From Tissierellia bacterium (lineage in GTDB: Bacteria > Bacillota > Clostridia > Tissierellales > Tepidimicrobiaceae): 35,569 nucleotides of DNA. The notes under the pieces were generated by a model. It ran no database searches and was not told the origin of the DNA. It saw nothing but the letters and a program-made list of their open reading frames with translations. The translations under genes and the position numbers were made by a program. The stretch covers positions 1-35,569 of the forward strand of contig JAAYEU010000071.1 of the NCBI GenBank assembly GCA_012728595.1, in the 5' to 3' direction. Positions 8,801 to 15,856 of the stretch are shown in pieces (position 1 is the first letter of the stretch; the number at the start of each line of letters is the position of its first letter).

Positions 8801-11224
8801 TCCCAATGGATAATGATTTTTTTCCGACAGGGATTTAATCTCTTCAGCCATAGTCAATATCTCATCTGTCAAATTTCTCTTAAGGTAGACCTCAGAAATC
8901 CCTAGCTTTGCAAGTACAATATACCTGTAATTCCTTATTTTTTCAGATTTTTCTAACAGTTCCTGGTATACTTTTAGGGCTTTATCGTTTTCACCCTTTA
9001 AGAAATATATGTTACCTAAAGACTCTAAAACCTCTAAGCTATATTCAATATCCATGTCTTTTACTATTTCATAAGCCTCTTCCCAAAGATATAGGGAGTG
9101 GCTGCTCATTATATTTTCCTCTTTTCTTGCTTCTTCTATTATTAGGCTTAGGGCCTTGTCCCTTTGCTTGGACGATATTAAATGGTGTATAAGCTCTTCC
9201 ATAATAGGCCTATAATTGTCCTTATAATTTCTTAGCAGTAGTTCTGCCAACTTCCTGTGGATGGCAATCCTTTCTTCCACGGGCATGTTATAGTATATTA
9301 GCCTTTTTAATTGGATATTATTTATGCCATAACTGTATCCCCAATCAGCTACCTTCTCTTCCAAAAGCCCCATCTTAACCAGTTCTTCCAGCCTTCCATT
9401 TAGATGTTTGTTTTCCTCATCTATTATTTTGGAAAGGATAGACTTAGAAATAGAGTCGTTATAAGCAGAAACTATCTTCATTATATCCATATATTGGCTA
9501 TCGATTAATGATATTTGATTCTTTAAGGTCTCGTCCCTACTGGTTGAAAAGTAAATATCCGTATATTTTTGGGTCCTAATCTCCCAAAATCCATTTTCAT
9601 TTATAAAAAGCTCTTCCCTTGCAAATAAATCCTTTAATACGTATTCAATATACCTTGGGTTACCATCACTTTCCCTTAATATTACAGCTGAAAACTTTAA
9701 GGGTTTATAGTTCATTCCCAATATGCATTGTATGAATTCCCCAATCTCTGCTAAGTTGAAGTTGGAAATCTTTATGGCTTCCACTCCTTCATAATTTAAA
9801 AGGTCGTTAAATATTTTTTCCTTTAAAGTTCCCTTGGGGATTTGCCTTTCATTGTAGGAGGCAATCATGACTAAGTTAGTATTATCCATATTTTCTACTA
9901 TATATTTAAATAAGCGCAAGAATTCCCCGCTACAATGGTCTATATTATCGATAATTAAGTATATTGGCCTTTCTTTAGTCAAATCCTTAAAGTAGTTGGT
10001 TATCCTATTATAGAGCCTAAGACTTTCCTTATCCCCGCCTATTTCATATAGGGGGTCAGCGTTTAAGAGGTATTTAAGCTCTGGTAAAACTTTAACAAAT
10101 TCTCTCCCGTACTTGTCCAGTATGTGATCTGGAGCATCTTTTAAAGTCTGTCTCAATATGTTGGTGGCAGGTTTTAGGCCTCGTTTGATGCTTTCGTTTA
10201 TTTCTAGAAAATATACTTCCCTTCCTCTCATCCTCAAGCGATGGGATATTTCTTTTAATAATCGAGTCTTTCCCACTCCTGTATCGCCGCTAACTAGTAC
10301 TATCCTTTTGTCCTTCTTATTGGCTATAAGATTATCATCTAGCTTAAGTACCCTTTCAACCTCCTCTTTTCTGCCAATTATCCTAGTTTTAAAGTTGAGA
10401 AAACTTCTCTCTTTGATTAAATCAAATTCATGCTCTATATTAAACAGCCTTTTAATATCCCTAATTATATCCCTTAAAGATATTTCTCTAGTTACTGGAT
10501 TATTTTTTGTTAACTCTCTTATAATATGCTTTAGATAGTCTACTTGAGCCCTGTCCATCTGATGGATATCCTTAAAACGATAGCTGGAACCCACTGAATA
10601 AAAGTCTTCCGTTAATAGATATAAAATCAACATCCCTAAGGAATACTTGTCCGAATTATAGCTTACAATTTCCTCCTGTTCCAACAATACCTCCGGAGCT
10701 AAAAAATACCTGGTAAGGTCTGAATAACTCCTGTTTACTACATTTTCGAATATATTGATTAAGTCCATGACCTTAATATCACCATTATCCAAAACAAATA
10801 TGTTAGATGGACTTAGATGTTTGTATACTATTCCTCTATAGTGTAGAAAATCCAGTAGATTACACAGCTTAAGTATGATTTTAAGCTTTTCTTCTAAACC
10901 TAGGCCCTCATGTACTTCAGCTAATGTAGGACTATCTATATATTCTGTAGTAGAATAATACCTTTTTATATTTATTTTTTTCCTGTCAATGGTTTTAATT
11001 ATAGAAAATTGTTCGCTTGAAAGCAAATTATCATGGCTAATGTGGGCGATATCGATGAAGTTGTTTATAAGATAATTGATGACCTTCTCCTGCCTATCCA
11101 TATTGTACATCTTCATAAATAGCCGTCTATCGTCATTCCAAAAATCTATTACTTCATAGACGCTATTATAAATGCTTTCCTCTACAATTTTGCTAATCTT
11201 ATACCTATTATCAACTAGCTTCAT
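5810..11224 (-). CDS. 1804-aa signalling protein: kinase-like, AAA ATPase, TPR, GAF, GGDEF, GAF
   Basis: Domains in order: protein-kinase-like fold (about 5-265); AAA_16/STAND-type ATPase (about 280-560) with Walker A GDTGVGKT at 313-320 and Walker B IYLIIDNID near 421-429; a helical and TPR region (about 640-1240) with clear repeats such as DIYNLKGLVEYFKGNIEAAI and VFLNNIGEVYCNLGNYNEA; a GAF-like domain (about 1285-1450); a GGDEF diguanylate cyclase (about 1453-1615) with DLDGFKEINDTYGH, active GGEEF at 1536-1540 and an RxxD inhibitory site R1527-D1530 five residues before it; and a second GAF-like domain (about 1640-1800). There is no membrane segment. The kinase domain keeps K38 and D154 but has YKHLSPSN where HRDLKPSN is expected, so it is probably a pseudokinase. 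PknK-like kinase-AAA-TPR proteins share the front half; the likely output here is c-di-GMP. It follows the marR gene by 28 bases. Confidence 0.88.
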   Translation of the reverse strand: MKLVDNRYKISKIVEESIYNSVYEVIDFWNDDRRLFMKMYNMDRQEKVINYLINNFIDIAHISHDNLLSSEQFSIIKTIDRKKINIKRYYSTTEYIDSPTLAEVHEGLGLEEKLKIILKLCNLLDFLHYRGIVYKHLSPSNIFVLDNGDIKVMDLINIFENVVNRSYSDLTRYFLAPEVLLEQEEIVSYNSDKYSLGMLILYLLTEDFYSVGSSYRFKDIHQMDRAQVDYLKHIIRELTKNNPVTREISLRDIIRDIKRLFNIEHEFDLIKERSFLNFKTRIIGRKEEVERVLKLDDNLIANKKDKRIVLVSGDTGVGKTRLLKEISHRLRMRGREVYFLEINESIKRGLKPATNILRQTLKDAPDHILDKYGREFVKVLPELKYLLNADPLYEIGGDKESLRLYNRITNYFKDLTKERPIYLIIDNIDHCSGEFLRLFKYIVENMDNTNLVMIASYNERQIPKGTLKEKIFNDLLNYEGVEAIKISNFNLAEIGEFIQCILGMNYKPLKFSAVILRESDGNPRYIEYVLKDLFAREELFINENGFWEIRTQKYTDIYFSTSRDETLKNQISLIDSQYMDIMKIVSAYNDSISKSILSKIIDEENKHLNGRLEELVKMGLLEEKVADWGYSYGINNIQLKRLIYYNMPVEERIAIHRKLAELLLRNYKDNYRPIMEELIHHLISSKQRDKALSLIIEEARKEENIMSSHSLYLWEEAYEIVKDMDIEYSLEVLESLGNIYFLKGENDKALKVYQELLEKSEKIRNYRYIVLAKLGISEVYLKRNLTDEILTMAEEIKSLSEKNHYPLGIAKAEVIYNRVMLSLGKLDEMERSLEGQLSFTRDNKIEEVLGDIYNLKGLVEYFKGNIEAAIEFYEESIKYFQATDQFTNSTKPINNIANVFIQNGKYEEAMEYYRKGLEIVEKYGMLNLKLVFLNNIGEVYCNLGNYNEAKKYIEEARNIAIEIKDTNIIFLTSINLGLIYLATGEYGHSYNCYSILKESYAQNPNVSFEIVGQYYNFLGEFYSTFGQWDKAIEYSNKAIDFSKDFNNIEYLMSKRRLILVKYFKTGEYDKKSMEKLLAELTTSRLIFQRRNSLLQFGLIALFEDDYEFLINIIDEDNELRKQLSLLPLEYLRMILLYSARRDKDRNRYLENLEKEMKKHNIINLDILLNTIIATNFAKEGKYYQAINYLLEALDLIYSIIKKVPLRSLQISFIKRHKTDDIKRILSEAIYNISNKRLNFVYIDDLKAEEPIDIYFDYNSIFDLIDDEHFIKITKLNYLYEDIKDVSSIEELIARLTNDYQFNLNLILKYLSKETLAQKGFILSYDEEKDDYIPIASLDDKDQWKPNENLLALSSRYDRGILLSSLGSNIIGLHKDFLPQNIRAIICVPIFVPLIQPETPSVERRKKVVGRSNRIEGYVYLETGRVFNRFDKERQNLVNSLAKILYINIDNYRLRVFSNVDKLTGIYTRKYYESEFNKILMEAKRKEESFAVLMLDLDGFKEINDTYGHRTGDEILSIIGRILKKSIRSTDLVARYGGEEFIIILRNVLEDEAKTIAEKIRQNIEDIRLPAIEKAVTISTGISMFPIHSQFKEELIEKADQALYCAKERGKNRVIMWDTNLADTLNRGDRLAGIISGNTNRDQRNILALLDVIKITNEDIDYEDKIFNFLGRVIEVLEAENCAFIEIEPSSKEILNSYGRRRQNLNWVETDFLNETIVKRIVNKGEGEFLIDWESISEENLNLKTPNWQSVIAIPLIFKYQIKGVVYATVPIKEKEFDYNNYNLAKTLCDIFSTLLGTVDYNKSK

Positions 11225-11252
11225 TTTTCCTTCCCCTTTTAAACATTTTTAT

Positions 11253-11696
11253 CTAATCATCCTTTATGGAATCGTATAAGGATTCTAAGCCTTTGCTGAG
11301 TGATATCTTCTCCTCCTCAGTAAAATCTGCCATCTTTTGCTCTAAAAAACGAATTCTCTTTTCCAATACCTGTTTTACAATTTCATGGCCCTTAGGTAAA
11401 ACCTCAATCCTTACAACCCTCCTGTCTTTCGGGTCCTTTTTCCTAACCACTAGTTGGTTTTTCTCCATCCTATCTACTAAATCTGTAATTGTACTACATG
11501 CCAATGCCATCTTGTCACTTAGTTGACCAATGGTTAATTCTCCATTTTTAATGAGGATTTGTAAAGCTGTAAATTGAGGAATTGTAATGTTAAAATCCTT
11601 TAGAATTTCTCTACCCTTTAATCTAATTATCCTGTCGATTTTCCTCAAGTGCCTTTCTATACTTGCAACGCTATCACTATTATTGTTTTCCTTCAA
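11253..11696 (-). CDS. MarR-family transcriptional regulator
   Basis: The 147 residues match the MarR family: an N-terminal dimerisation helix, a winged helix-turn-helix with FTALQILIKNGELTIGQLSDKMALACSTITDLVDRMEKNQLV, the wing KKDPKDRRVVRIEV with the conserved DxR, and a C-terminal dimerisation helix. The start is TTG behind GGAGGTG with seven bases between; no ATG fits as well. The gene lies between a lipid kinase and the giant GGDEF protein with gaps of about 30 bases, so the three are probably one transcript. It may regulate this operon; the ligand is unknown. Confidence 0.92.
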   Translation of the reverse strand: MKENNNSDSVASIERHLRKIDRIIRLKGREILKDFNITIPQFTALQILIKNGELTIGQLSDKMALACSTITDLVDRMEKNQLVVRKKDPKDRRVVRIEVLPKGHEIVKQVLEKRIRFLEQKMADFTEEEKISLSKGLESLYDSIKDD

Positions 11697-11728
11697 AATT
11701 TCACCTCCACATCCATTCCATATAAAAA

Positions 11729-12625
11729 TTAATTGGGTACGAAGATATCGAACCCCCCTGGTACTACTTCAAATACAGCTGGTAATTTCCCACCGTATTC
11801 TCCATCGATGTCTATGGCTACATCTTCATCAGTCTCTACCTTAATTCTCTTGGACTTAAAATATGATACATTGGGATGGTTAACATGTTCCCCTCTAAAA
11901 ATATTTATGAATATCTGAGCCAAATCCTGAACTTCCGATTTTTTTATTATGACCACATCTAGATAACCATCGGACACATTAGCATCGGGGGCTAATTTTT
12001 TAAAACCGCCTATTGATGCACTATTAGATATTAAGAACAATAGTATATCTTCTTCCTTAGTATACTCCTCACTTTCAAATCTTACCCTAATTGGTTCAAA
12101 TTTCTTCCTTGGTATCTCTTTTAACCCCTCTATATAATAGGCCATCCTACCAAAGATAGCCTTGGCTTCAGGGGCAACCTGGTAGCCAACATTGGCCAAT
12201 AGTCCACTTGCCGCTACATTGATAAAGTATTCATCATTAACCCTGCCCAAATCTACCTTCTGTATCTTCTCATTTTTTATCATTTCAAAGAATTCGTCTA
12301 TATTCTTAGGAAGACCCATATAGGTAGCAAAATCATTAACAGTTCCTGCAGACAATATAGCTACGGGAACCTTCCTTTCAGACTTGGCAATCCCCTTTGC
12401 TACCTCATTTACCGTCCCATCTCCTCCACATACCACTATGAAATCCCAGTCTTCCTTACAGGTCTTTATAGTCTCATACATGGCATCATCTTTTTTTTGA
12501 GTATTAAATTTCCCTACCACATAGCCATCATTTATCAATAGATTGCATAAATAATCTACCCTCTTTTGAACAATCTGCCTTCCAGATGATGGATTGCAGA
12601 TTACTTTAACCTTCTCCATCCACAT
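11729..12625 (-). CDS. YegS/DgkB-family lipid (diacylglycerol) kinase
   Basis: The start chosen is the ATG at 12625, six bases after AGGAG; a TTG just before and an ATG six bases after are alternatives. The ~298 residues have the DAGK catalytic domain: KVKVICNPSSGR at the start, the nucleotide-binding GGDGTVNEVAKG (about 67-78), ILSAGTVNDFATYMGLP, and the C-terminal region with APDANVSDGYLDVVII and the end block VAIDIDGEYGG. The family phosphorylates diacylglycerol or related lipids at the cytoplasmic membrane face, recycling diacylglycerol released during lipoteichoic acid or phosphoglycolipid synthesis. The exact lipid is not predictable. It heads an apparent operon with the MarR regulator and the GGDEF protein. 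Confidence 0.9.
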   Translation of the reverse strand: MWMEKVKVICNPSSGRQIVQKRVDYLCNLLINDGYVVGKFNTQKKDDAMYETIKTCKEDWDFIVVCGGDGTVNEVAKGIAKSERKVPVAILSAGTVNDFATYMGLPKNIDEFFEMIKNEKIQKVDLGRVNDEYFINVAASGLLANVGYQVAPEAKAIFGRMAYYIEGLKEIPRKKFEPIRVRFESEEYTKEEDILLFLISNSASIGGFKKLAPDANVSDGYLDVVIIKKSEVQDLAQIFINIFRGEHVNHPNVSYFKSKRIKVETDEDVAIDIDGEYGGKLPAVFEVVPGGFDIFVPN

Positions 12626-12736
12626 CAACCTCTCCTACTTGTTAATATTTTACATTCAATGGCCTATAATATATAGTACATCAATATCCCCCTGCTAGCA
12701 ACTTCAATATAATTATACCTTATTTTAGTCTCTATT

Positions 12737-12761
12737 TAAAAGAGAACCCGACTGGGTTCTC
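12737..12761 (-). terminator. Intrinsic terminator after the YtxG-like gene
   Basis: GAGAACCC and GGGTTCTC form an 8-bp perfect stem with a four-base loop, followed on the minus strand by TTTTAAA. It separates the ytxH/ytxG-like pair from the lipid-kinase operon. Confidence 0.75.
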
Positions 12762-12770
12762 AAAATATAA

Positions 12771-13223
12771 TTACCTATTCTTTAGTGCATTCTTAATTAT
12801 ATCTATTATTTCCACAAGAAGGTTTATGTAATCAGCTATATTTTTCACATTCTTCTTAACTGTATTGGCAGTCCCAGTTATGCTATCACCTACTACTTCA
12901 ATTGTATCAGAAATTACATCGCTAGTGGTATCAATTTTTTCTGAAATGGAATTTAAATTAGAGATCATATCCGTTATTTGAGGACCATTTTGCCCTATTA
13001 ACACTTTAGAATCCTCTAATATACAATTGATACTTTCAGATATCTCGGGTAGATTTTTAAGAACCCTGTCCAATTCCTTCTCATTCTTTTCAGCCAACCT
13101 TCTAGCCTGGGATACTAGGTTGTTGGCATTTTTTAAAAAGACTAAAAGGTAACCTAGTACCCCTATGCCTAATAGGAAAAGAATAAACTTAAAAAGCTCT
13201 TCTATAGTTACAGGAGTTGTCAT
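12771..13223 (-). CDS. YtxG-like/DUF948-type membrane-anchored helical protein
   Basis: The ATG at 13223 is preceded by AGGTGATCC, a close match to the anti-anti-Shine-Dalgarno sequence, so it is preferred to the GTG at 13232 that abuts the previous stop. The ~150 residues begin with one transmembrane helix (FKFILFLLGIGVLGYLLVFL) and continue as a heptad-like chain (NLPEISESINCILEDSK, then a long run of I/S/D/T repeats), ending in a short hydrophobic-basic helix. This matches the general shape of YtxG/DUF948 proteins, which often sit beside ytxH as here, and superficially that of methyl-accepting domains. A role in envelope stress is inferred only from family and pairing. Confidence 0.65.
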   Translation of the reverse strand: MTTPVTIEELFKFILFLLGIGVLGYLLVFLKNANNLVSQARRLAEKNEKELDRVLKNLPEISESINCILEDSKVLIGQNGPQITDMISNLNSISEKIDTTSDVISDTIEVVGDSITGTANTVKKNVKNIADYINLLVEIIDIIKNALKNR

Positions 13224-13232
13224 AAGGATCAC

Positions 13233-13589
13233 CTATTGCCTTTCCATATCCTCTTGTTCTTCATCATCGGATTCGTGCTTTCCTATTTCTACCTCGAACA
13301 TATCCCTCTCTTTAAATTCCCTTACCTTTTCTTTGATATCCTCTTTTACCTTTTCTTCCACGTCTTTTATGGAGGCAACAGATTCCTTTACCGATTTTTT
13401 TACACTTTCAGTAGTTTCCTTAGCCTTATCCTTTATGTCCTTTCTGGTTTCCTTTCCTGATTTAGGTGCAAACAATAATCCTGCTAATGCCCCTACAGCT
13501 GTACCTACTGCCAGTTTTTTAGCAGTATCGACTTTTTTCTTCCTTTCGGCCTCTTTTTTTCTCTCGTTTAGAAGATCGATTAATCTCAC
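13233..13589 (-). CDS. YtxH-like (GvpP-type) small envelope protein
   Basis: The 118 residues include the YtxH signature: a short glycine/alanine-rich helix VGTAVGALAGLLFAPKSGKETRKDI followed by a long amphipathic Lys/Glu-rich helix (about 50-95) and an acidic tail. The family is small, probably membrane-associated and linked to general stress in Bacillus, with no known enzymatic role. The start is GTG behind AAGGGGAG. It directly abuts the ytxG-like gene, and a terminator closes the pair. Confidence 0.8.
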   Translation of the reverse strand: MRLIDLLNERKKEAERKKKVDTAKKLAVGTAVGALAGLLFAPKSGKETRKDIKDKAKETTESVKKSVKESVASIKDVEEKVKEDIKEKVREFKERDMFEVEIGKHESDDEEQEDMERQ

Positions 13590-13651
13590 TTAAATCTCCC
13601 CTTCCCATGATTATTTGAATAGTTTTTACCCTAAAAAATACTCTACTAATC

Positions 13652-13680
13652 ATTATATGGGAGATTGGAGCTAAGTGAAA
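13652..13680 (-). promoter_or_regulatory. Possible promoter of the ytxH/ytxG-like pair
   Basis: A perfect TATAAT (minus strand, 13657 to 13652) lies about 63 bases before the ytxH-like start. With 17-bp spacing the -35 would be TTTCAC, a weak match. Confidence 0.35.
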
Positions 13681-13695
13681 GTATTTCTCTAAATT

Positions 13696-13890
13696 TTATC
13701 TATTTTTTTCTAATTTTTTTAACATATCCTGTAACTTTCTAGCCTGATAGCCTGACTCTAAGGCAAAGTCTTTAAATAGGTCTGCAACTTCAGCATCTTC
13801 AACTTTTTTAGAATAGGTTTCGTAATCCCTAACCATTTCCTGGGCGTCTAGTATTTTCTTCTTCAGTATTTCCTTAGTATTTAATTCCAT
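13696..13890 (-). CDS. Small helical protein of unknown function
   Basis: This is a short 64-residue gene with a very strong ribosome binding site (AAAAGGAGGGAGGG before ATG), so translation is likely. The product is almost entirely helical and charged, with the segment MVRDYETYSKKVEDAEVADLFKDFALESGYQARKL, which has the spacing of a ferritin-like or helical-hairpin small protein. It has no metal ligands that I would trust and no membrane segment. It lies upstream of the ytxH-like gene on the same strand, across a ~100-base gap with a possible promoter, and divergent from the ABC exporter. I do not recognise a named family. Confidence 0.65.
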   Translation of the reverse strand: MELNTKEILKKKILDAQEMVRDYETYSKKVEDAEVADLFKDFALESGYQARKLQDMLKKLEKNR

Positions 13891-14009
13891 CTTAACCCTC
13901 CCTCCTTTTACTGTTGGGTATAAAAAGCTTATCTAAAAGCTGTTAAATTTATTTCAAGTGGGTATGTAGACTATAGACTTAGTATGGGTAAAATAAATGA
14001 TTTTAATAC

Positions 14010-14037
14010 TTTAAAAATATTTTTTTTCCTTTATAAT
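14010..14037 (+). promoter_or_regulatory. Probable promoter of the ABC exporter operon
   Basis: TTTAAA at 14010-14015 and a perfect TATAAT at 14032-14037 are separated by 16 bp, about 55 bases before the first gene. The -35 is a partial match. Confidence 0.45.
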
Positions 14038-14091
14038 TATAGGTATAAGATTATTTTGGGTATCGAAATATTTTAGGGCAGGAGGAATTAT

Positions 14092-15837
14092 ATGAAAGCT
14101 TTTAGAACTTTAAGGGGTTTTTTTGTAGAACATAAGTGGTATTATATTTTGGGTATAGTCTGGCTTATTATAATCGATTCAATCCAATTGCTAGTTCCTC
14201 AAATACTAAGAAGGGCCACCAATCTACTTCAGGAAGGGAAGCTGACTTATGCTGGCATACTAAAATATGGACTGTTTATCATATTAACCGGCCTAGGTAT
14301 TGCTATAGGCCGATTTTTTTGGAGAAACTATATTATAGGTACTTCCAGAAAGTTGGAGTATTATTTAAGAAAAAAACTATTTGGTCACCTGTTAACCCTT
14401 TCCCCCAATTTTTTCCATACTCATAAAACGGGAGACCTAATGGCCCATGCAACTAATGATATTCATTCTATCCGACATGCTTTAGGGATGGGAATAGTAA
14501 TGTTTATAGATTCGGTCTTTTTAACCCTTTTGACTATAGTTATGATGGTGCGAACCACCAATTTTAGATTGACCATAATAGCCCTTTTTACACTACCTTT
14601 TATCTCTGTAATAGTTAGAAAATTTGGAAAGGTCATACATAGGAGATTTAGGCAGGTACAAGAAGCCTTTTCTCAACTTACAGATACAACTCAAGAGAGT
14701 TTTGCAGGTATTAGAGTAATTAAGTCCTTCGTGCAGGAAGATTTGGTAATAGAAGAGTTTAATAAGGTCAACAGGAATAATTTTGAAAAAAATCTAAAGC
14801 TGGTAAGGGTACATGGTATATTCCATCCTTTGATAAACTACATTGCAGCTATTAGCTTTTTTATAGTAATAATATATGGAGGAAGGCTTGTAATACTAGA
14901 CCTTATTACCCTAGGAGACTTTATAGCCTTCAATAACTATTTAAATCTGTTAGTATGGCCTATGATGGCCATGGGTTGGGTTATAAACTTTATACAAAGA
15001 GGCATTGCCTCAATGGAAAGGATTAATGCCCTATTAGATGAAAAGCCTGAAATTGTAGATTCTGTAAATGCTAAAGAGCTAAATTCGGTAGAGGGTAAAA
15101 TTCAATTCGAAAATGTCTATTTTAAATATCCTACCAGCAAGGATTATGTATTGAAGGATATTAATTTTACCATAGAACCAGGGCAGACTTTAGCTATAGT
15201 GGGTAAAACGGGAAGCGGAAAGACCACAATAGTAAATTTACTATTACGCCTTTATGATATTGAAAAAGGAAGTATCTTGATAGATGGCATCAATATTAAG
15301 GACATAAAATTAAAATCCATCAGGGAGAATATTGGATATGTACCACAAGACAATTTTCTATTCTCTACTAGCATTAGGGATAATATAGGCTTTGCCTTCG
15401 ATAAAGCTATAGATGAGGAAACCATGATACATTCCTCTAAATTAGCCCAGGTATACGATAATATAATTGCTTTTCCCAATCAATTCGATACGGTTTTAGG
15501 GGAAAGAGGAGTTACACTGTCGGGAGGTCAAAAACAAAGGGTTTCCATTGCTAGGGCCCTGGCTAAGGACTCACCCATCTTAATACTGGACGACAGCCTT
15601 TCAGCTGTGGATACTGAAACGGAAGAGCTGATATTAAATGGGCTCAAAAGCGTTACAAATCAAAAAACAACCATAATAATAAGCCACCGAATCTCTACCG
15701 TTAAGGATGCAGATGAAATCATAGTGATAGATGAAGGGGAGATTATAGAAAGAGGAACCCACGACAGCCTATTAGAATTAAACGGCTTATATAGATATCT
15801 ATATGAAAAACAATTGCTAGAAGAGAAGATATCTTAA
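14092..15837 (+). CDS. bmrC-like: BmrC-type ABC exporter half-transporter (degenerate-site subunit)
   Basis: The 581 residues are an ABC type I exporter half-molecule: six-helix transmembrane domain (about 1-310) and nucleotide-binding domain (about 335-575). Walker A is GKTGSGKT (371-378), the signature is canonical LSGGQ (476-480), and the switch His is H532. After Walker B the catalytic Glu position is Asp (ILILDDSLSAVD, D501), as in the degenerate site of heterodimeric exporters such as BmrC/YheI, which has almost the same length. It should pair with the next gene's product in the cytoplasmic membrane to export drugs or amphipathic compounds. The start is ATG behind GGCAGGAGG. The substrate is unknown. 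Confidence 0.92.
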   Translation: MKAFRTLRGFFVEHKWYYILGIVWLIIIDSIQLLVPQILRRATNLLQEGKLTYAGILKYGLFIILTGLGIAIGRFFWRNYIIGTSRKLEYYLRKKLFGHLLTLSPNFFHTHKTGDLMAHATNDIHSIRHALGMGIVMFIDSVFLTLLTIVMMVRTTNFRLTIIALFTLPFISVIVRKFGKVIHRRFRQVQEAFSQLTDTTQESFAGIRVIKSFVQEDLVIEEFNKVNRNNFEKNLKLVRVHGIFHPLINYIAAISFFIVIIYGGRLVILDLITLGDFIAFNNYLNLLVWPMMAMGWVINFIQRGIASMERINALLDEKPEIVDSVNAKELNSVEGKIQFENVYFKYPTSKDYVLKDINFTIEPGQTLAIVGKTGSGKTTIVNLLLRLYDIEKGSILIDGINIKDIKLKSIRENIGYVPQDNFLFSTSIRDNIGFAFDKAIDEETMIHSSKLAQVYDNIIAFPNQFDTVLGERGVTLSGGQKQRVSIARALAKDSPILILDDSLSAVDTETEELILNGLKSVTNQKTTIIISHRISTVKDADEIIVIDEGEIIERGTHDSLLELNGLYRYLYEKQLLEEKIS

Positions 15838-15856
15838 GACTAAGTGGAGGGATATT

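Noticed and set aside
10158-10538. A 126-codon ORF opposite the giant GGDEF gene
   Set aside because: It is a shadow of the coding strand, with no ribosome binding site and no family resemblance.
13984-14076. A 30-codon ORF ahead of the ABC exporter, like the bmrB leader peptide of Bacillus
   Set aside because: It has no ribosome binding site, and the likely promoter -10 lies inside it, so it would not be transcribed whole. No attenuator hairpin follows.
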